From contig DXBR01000089.1 of NCBI GenBank assembly GCA_019116455.1, positions 1-33,747 of the forward strand: a stretch of DNA of 33,747 nt. Reading direction: 5' to 3'. The notes below the pieces were generated by a model. It was not told the DNA's origin. It did not search any database and saw only the letters and a program-made list of their open reading frames with translations. Position 1 is the first letter of the stretch. The number at the start of each line of letters is the position of its first letter. This DNA comes from Anaerobutyricum stercoris. Lineage in GTDB: Bacteria; Bacillota; Clostridia; Lachnospirales; Lachnospiraceae. The position numbers were made by a program, and so were the translations under genes. Positions 31,194 through 33,747 of this stretch are shown here, piece by piece.

Positions 31194-31787
31194 TCAATAT
31201 GCCTCAATGGAATTCTTTCCCATATAACGATAAATTTTCCCAGTATCTTTATCTACATAATAAATGCCAATTTTTTCGTTTCCGTCTGTTTCATAAACAG
31301 AGAACTGATATCCTTCCGCTCCGGAATCATTGTTATTGTAGGCTGTGAGATCTTTTATTTCATCTCTGACTTCATAATTTGCACCGGAATTGTCCTTCTT
31401 AAGTTTTTCAAGAAGGTAGGTTTTTGCATCATCATAACTGTCAAAGGAACCGCCGCCCAGATTATCTATGGCATCTCCGACGCCATCTGCCACATCATCG
31501 GCCGCTTCACCAGCCCCCTCCACGATATCTTTCGCAGCATCCCCTGCTCCGTCTGCGATATCTTTTGCAGCATCTCCAACATCGTCCGCAGCGTCTCCCA
31601 CCGTATCTTTGCCAACTTTATCTTCCGTTCCCGTCATATTTTCCGGGGAATTTGCATCGTTTTTTTGTTCCGTCGTCCCGGAAGCAGCTGTGCTTTCCTG
31701 CGTATCCGCATTATTTCCACAGCCGGAAACAGCAAAGGCGGCCGTCAAAAGAAACAGCATGATCATCACGCTTTTTTTCAGTCTCAT
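31194..31787 (-). CDS. Lipoprotein with 11-residue amphipathic repeats
   Basis: A 197-residue secreted lipoprotein. The signal peptide is residues 1-22 (basic MRLKK, hydrophobic VMIMLFLLTAAFAV) with lipobox VSGC, so Cys23 would be lipidated and the protein anchored on the outer face of the membrane. A polar, Ser/Thr/Asn-rich linker (24-60) leads to a repeat block (about 64-110) of 11-residue units such as GDAAKDIADGA, GDAAKDIVEGA and GEAADDVADGV, resembling LEA-type amphipathic helices. The C-terminal about 80 residues are strand-rich (YQFSVYETDGNEKIGIYYVD) and may be a small PepSY-like domain. GGAG lies 9 nt before the ATG. Divergent from the DUF378 gene. Function unknown. Confidence 0.85.
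   Translation of the reverse strand: MRLKKSVMIMLFLLTAAFAVSGCGNNADTQESTAASGTTEQKNDANSPENMTGTEDKVGKDTVGDAADDVGDAAKDIADGAGDAAKDIVEGAGEAADDVADGVGDAIDNLGGGSFDSYDDAKTYLLEKLKKDNSGANYEVRDEIKDLTAYNNNDSGAEGYQFSVYETDGNEKIGIYYVDKDTGKIYRYMGKNSIEAY
31458..31598 (-). repeat. Degenerate 33-bp tandem repeats coding the lipoprotein helix block
   Basis: About four imperfect 33-bp units encode residues 64-110 of the lipoprotein. On the plus strand adjacent units share GATATCTTTYGCAGCATC. The unit length matches the 11-residue protein period, so copy number could change by slippage without a frameshift. Confidence 0.75.
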
Positions 31788-31935
31788 TATAAAAATCTCC
31801 TTTCATTTTGATTCTTCCTTATTATCCACATTTTTTCTTTATCTATACCATTCAAATTTTATTTTTGTTTTGTCAGTGATTATTTTCCCGCCTTTTGGAT
31901 ATACTGGATAACAGAACACAGAAAGGAGAATATAT

Positions 31936-32139
31936 ATGAAATGGATTGACTATATCGCTTTGACACTCACTATCATAGGCGCTGTTGTCTGGGGATTAAT
32001 CGGACTCTTTCAGTTCAATCTTGTCTCCGCTTTATTTGGAGATTCCAGCTTCTTCACCCGGCTTATCTATGATCTGGTCGGTATCTCCGGCATTTACATG
32101 CTCACTATGTACGGAAGAATACGTCAGAACAGGGAATAG
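31936..32139 (+). CDS. DUF378 small membrane protein
   Basis: A 67-residue protein of the DUF378 family. Two membrane helices (about 5-26, DYIALTLTIIGAVVWGLIGL in part, and about 43-60, LIYDLVGISGIYMLTMYG) flank a short loop with NLVSALFGD, which is the family signature; GxxxWG and the IYDLVGISG segment are also typical. Function unknown. AAAGGAG lies 7-8 nt before the ATG. It is one of two plus-strand genes here, divergent from the lipoprotein gene and followed by a bidirectional terminator at 32181-32240. Confidence 0.93.
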   Translation: MKWIDYIALTLTIIGAVVWGLIGLFQFNLVSALFGDSSFFTRLIYDLVGISGIYMLTMYGRIRQNRE

Positions 32140-32170
32140 GTTTTTATCTGTCGCTGAAACACTTTTATGT

Positions 32171-32240
32171 CAAAGAAAAACCCCCTCTGCGGCATTAGCA
32201 TGCAGCGTGCACATTATGCCACCGAGGGGGAAATCTTTTT
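32171..32240. terminator. Bidirectional terminator between DUF378 and the acyltransferase gene
   Basis: CCCCCTC-tgc-GGCAT and ATGCC-acc-GAGGGGG form a 12-bp stem around a small internal loop (32181-32230), with a 20-nt apical loop. On the plus strand AAATCTTTTTAT follows. On the minus strand GGGGG is followed by TTTTTC. It serves both convergent genes; it starts 41 nt after the DUF378 stop and ends about 25 nt before the other stop. Confidence 0.88.
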
Positions 32241-32255
32241 ATAAAACAGTATTTA

Positions 32256-33266
32256 TTACATAGCATCGCGAATCCGCATCTGCAGATCCTTGATTTTCCG
32301 GAGAGGCCACCCAAAAAAGTCCAAAGACAGCACAAAAGTCAGAAGCACCGCAATCAACAGATATACCGGAATCCAGTAGTTTCCGCATCCCGACCGGACG
32401 GCATCACAGAATCCCGAATACATCATGACATAGAGAATCAGACGGTGCCAGAAATAAATCTGAAGCGTCCGGCTGCCTACCGCTTCCGCCAGCCGGATTC
32501 TGCGTCCCGGCATCAGGCTGATAAGGGCCGTACTCACAATCACTGTAATCACATAGCAAAGCAGACGGTGCTGCAGTCCGCAGCTGGCCACACGGATAAA
32601 CGCATAGGCGTTTCTTCCCGTAAACATACGGATAATGGAAAAAATATCATCAATCCAGTAAAAACTGATAAAAAGGCCGGCAGCAAGCACTGCAACCGCG
32701 CACAGGCGAAGCCATTTCTTTCTTGTAAAAGCGAGAACAGTATCTGAATCCAGCAGATATCCCGCATAATAAAATGGAAAGAACACAAGAATCCTTGATA
32801 TATACAGGAAGCTCCCGATTCCGTCCACATAGCCGGCTAAAAGGGCCAGAATCACAGAAACAGGCAGGCATACTTTGGGATTTTTCTTCCTGATCACATA
32901 TGCGATCACCATGTAAGCCGCCATGGCAAACATATACCATGGGATTCCTGTATCTGTAAACAAAGAAAAAACAGCGTCTTTGCCAAAGGCAGTCTTGATG
33001 GCATAAATCAGTACTTTCAGCAGATAACCCAGGATAATATAATACACCGGTTTATCCCACCGGAACGGTCGTTCCCTGGTCCATCTTTTCTGCAGCAGCC
33101 CCGCCACAAAAATAAAAAGAGGCATATGATAGGAATAAATAATAATGGACATACTCCTCATAAAGGAAGAATCCGGGTACTGATTTACAAAATGTCCAAG
33201 AACAACTGAAATCATCAAAAAACATTTCAGATTATCCCAGATATAAACTCTCTGCTTATCGCTCAT
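32256..33266 (-). CDS. Membrane acyltransferase family protein (acyltransferase 3 / fucose 4-O-acetylase-like)
   Basis: A 336-residue polytopic membrane protein with about ten helices. WDNLKCFLMISVVLGHF (about 10-26) with its His, and SYHMPLFIFVAGLL (about 43-56), are the hallmarks of the acyltransferase-3 family that O-acylates sugars or other cell-envelope molecules. The rest (YIILGYLLKVLIY, WYMFAMAAYMVIAY) fits the fucose 4-O-acetylase-like subgroup. I chose ATG at 33266, with AAGGAG 6 nt upstream; the longer reading to 33413 is translated through the tRNA-Leu gene and is an artefact. It lies just after the tRNA cluster terminator, so it needs its own promoter or readthrough. The acceptor is unknown. 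Confidence 0.9.
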   Translation of the reverse strand: MSDKQRVYIWDNLKCFLMISVVLGHFVNQYPDSSFMRSMSIIIYSYHMPLFIFVAGLLQKRWTRERPFRWDKPVYYIILGYLLKVLIYAIKTAFGKDAVFSLFTDTGIPWYMFAMAAYMVIAYVIRKKNPKVCLPVSVILALLAGYVDGIGSFLYISRILVFFPFYYAGYLLDSDTVLAFTRKKWLRLCAVAVLAAGLFISFYWIDDIFSIIRMFTGRNAYAFIRVASCGLQHRLLCYVITVIVSTALISLMPGRRIRLAEAVGSRTLQIYFWHRLILYVMMYSGFCDAVRSGCGNYWIPVYLLIAVLLTFVLSLDFFGWPLRKIKDLQMRIRDAM

Positions 33267-33291
33267 ATCGCTCTCCTTCTTTCCACAGCGC

Positions 33292-33327
33292 AAAAAACCC
33301 GAGAGCTGTCTGAACAAATCTCTCGGG
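33292..33327 (-). terminator. Terminator of the tRNA cluster
   Basis: On the minus strand CCCGAGAG (comp. 33320-33327) and CTCTCGGG (comp. 33298-33305) form an 8-bp stem with a 14-nt loop, followed by TTTTTTG. It lies 12 nt after the 3' end of tRNA-Leu. Confidence 0.9.
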
Positions 33328-33338
33328 CGCGTCAGAAA

Positions 33339-33419
33339 TGCGGATAACAGGACTTGAACCTGCACGGGTGCCCCACCAGAACCTAAATCTGGCGCGTCTG
33401 CCAATTCCGCCATATCCGC
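33339..33419 (-). tRNA. tRNA-Leu (anticodon TAG)
   Basis: The acceptor stem is GCGGATA/TATCCGC with discriminator A. The anticodon stem CCAGA/TCTGG carries loop TTTAGGT, so the anticodon is TAG. A long variable arm (GTGGGGCACCCGT region) and GGTTCAAGTCC T-loop are present, as expected for a class II tRNA-Leu. No CCA is encoded. Confidence 0.95.
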
Positions 33420-33477
33420 ATAATAATATTGCAGGGCAATCCCTTCCCGGCAGTAAAATCTATAAAAATAACAACAA

Positions 33478-33548
33478 AGCGGGTGATGGGAATCGAACCC
33501 ACGTATCTAGCTTGGAAGGCTAGTGTTCTACCATTGAACTACACCCGC
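33478..33548 (-). tRNA. tRNA-Gly (anticodon TCC)
   Basis: The acceptor stem is GCGGGTG/CACCCGC. The anticodon stem CTAGC/GCTAG carries loop CTTCCAA, giving anticodon TCC. The T-loop GGGTTCGATTCCC is canonical, and the length of 71 nt is usual for this species. No CCA is encoded. Confidence 0.96.
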
Positions 33549-33554
33549 GAACAA

Positions 33555-33629
33555 TCGGGGTGACAGGATTCGAACCTGCGGCCTCTTGATCCCAAATCAA
33601 GCGCTCTAGCCAAGCTGAGCCACACCCCG
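33555..33629 (-). tRNA. tRNA-Pro (anticodon TGG)
   Basis: The acceptor stem is CGGGGTG/CACCCCG with discriminator A. The anticodon stem CTTGA/TCAAG carries loop TTTGGGA, giving anticodon TGG. The T-arm GCAGGTTCGAATCCTGT is canonical. It starts 6 nt upstream of tRNA-Gly. No CCA is encoded. Confidence 0.96.
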
Positions 33630-33683
33630 GCATATTCTGTTGTTGACAAAAAGAGAAATCGCTGCTGCGGCAACGATTTCCAA

Positions 33684-33747
33684 TGAGACATCGGGGATTC
33701 GAACCCCGGACAACTTGATTAAAAGTCAAGTGCTCTACCAACTGAGC
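33684..33747 (-). tRNA. tRNA-Lys (anticodon TTT), 5' end outside window
   Basis: The D-arm starts at the window edge (GCTCAGTTGGTAGAGC). The anticodon stem CTTGA/TCAAG carries loop CTTTTAA, giving anticodon TTT. The T-arm CGGGGTTCGAATCCCCG is complete and the 3' acceptor strand is ATGTCTC plus A. The first nine bases or so lie beyond base 33747. Confidence 0.93.

Noticed and set aside
33267..33413. N-terminal extension of the acyltransferase reading frame
   Set aside because: It is translation of the tRNA-Leu gene and the terminator; the ATG at 33266 has a proper ribosome site.
33338..33741. Reading frames over the tRNA cluster on both strands
   Set aside because: Typical artefacts of tRNA sequence; the tRNAs explain the region.

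Overview
The window is a chromosomal segment of a low-to-mid GC Gram-positive anaerobe, most likely a member of the Lachnospiraceae (Clostridia). The evidence is the order ylxM-ffh-rpsP-khpA-rimM-trmD-rplS-rbgA-rnhB-yraN, a Rex repressor, a rubrerythrin, a DUF5688 protein, strong sigma-A promoters with 17-bp spacers and AGGAGG-type ribosome binding sites. I do not assign a genus. Nearly all genes lie on the minus strand; the exceptions are an ABC-F gene (10807-12735) and a small DUF378 gene (31936-32139). I saw no integrase, insertion sequence, CRISPR array or prophage gene.

Right to left, which is the direction of most transcription: a tRNA cluster (Lys-TTT cut by the window edge, Pro-TGG, Gly-TCC, Leu-TAG) ends in a clear terminator. 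A membrane acyltransferase follows, convergent with the DUF378 gene across a bidirectional terminator. Then come a repeat-bearing lipoprotein, a DUF5688 protein, an AI-2E-type permease, a cold-shock protein, a histidine phosphatase, RarA with an overlapping small membrane protein, and rubrerythrin.

From about 25.3 kb down to 13.3 kb is a long translation, secretion and housekeeping block: ylxM-ffh-rpsP-khpA, an internal terminator that may be an attenuator, rimM-trmD, rplS on its own promoter with a short leader, two signal peptidases flanking rbgA, rnhB, yraN, pgeF, a DUF512 protein, der and plsY. It meets the ABC-F gene at a 610-bp convergent intergenic region. Divergent from the ABC-F gene is rex, followed by the bifunctional NAD(P)H-hydrate repair enzyme, a MazF-type RNase with no visible antitoxin, an aminotransferase and yebC. 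The left end holds a nitroreductase, a protein of unknown function, a YdcF-like protein, a CNNM/CorC membrane protein and four GNAT acetyltransferases.

The most unusual structure is in the 610-bp region between the ABC-F gene and plsY. Two elements of about 130 nt lie in inverted orientation. Each folds into a long hairpin with an internal bubble. The bubble sequences (19 and 22 nt) are identical between copies and separated by exactly 34 nt in both, while the outer stems and apical loops differ in sequence but keep their pairing. That is compensatory variation visible inside the window, and it points to a structured RNA or a hairpin DNA element that I cannot match to a known family. Each copy is in sense orientation with respect to the gene that precedes it.
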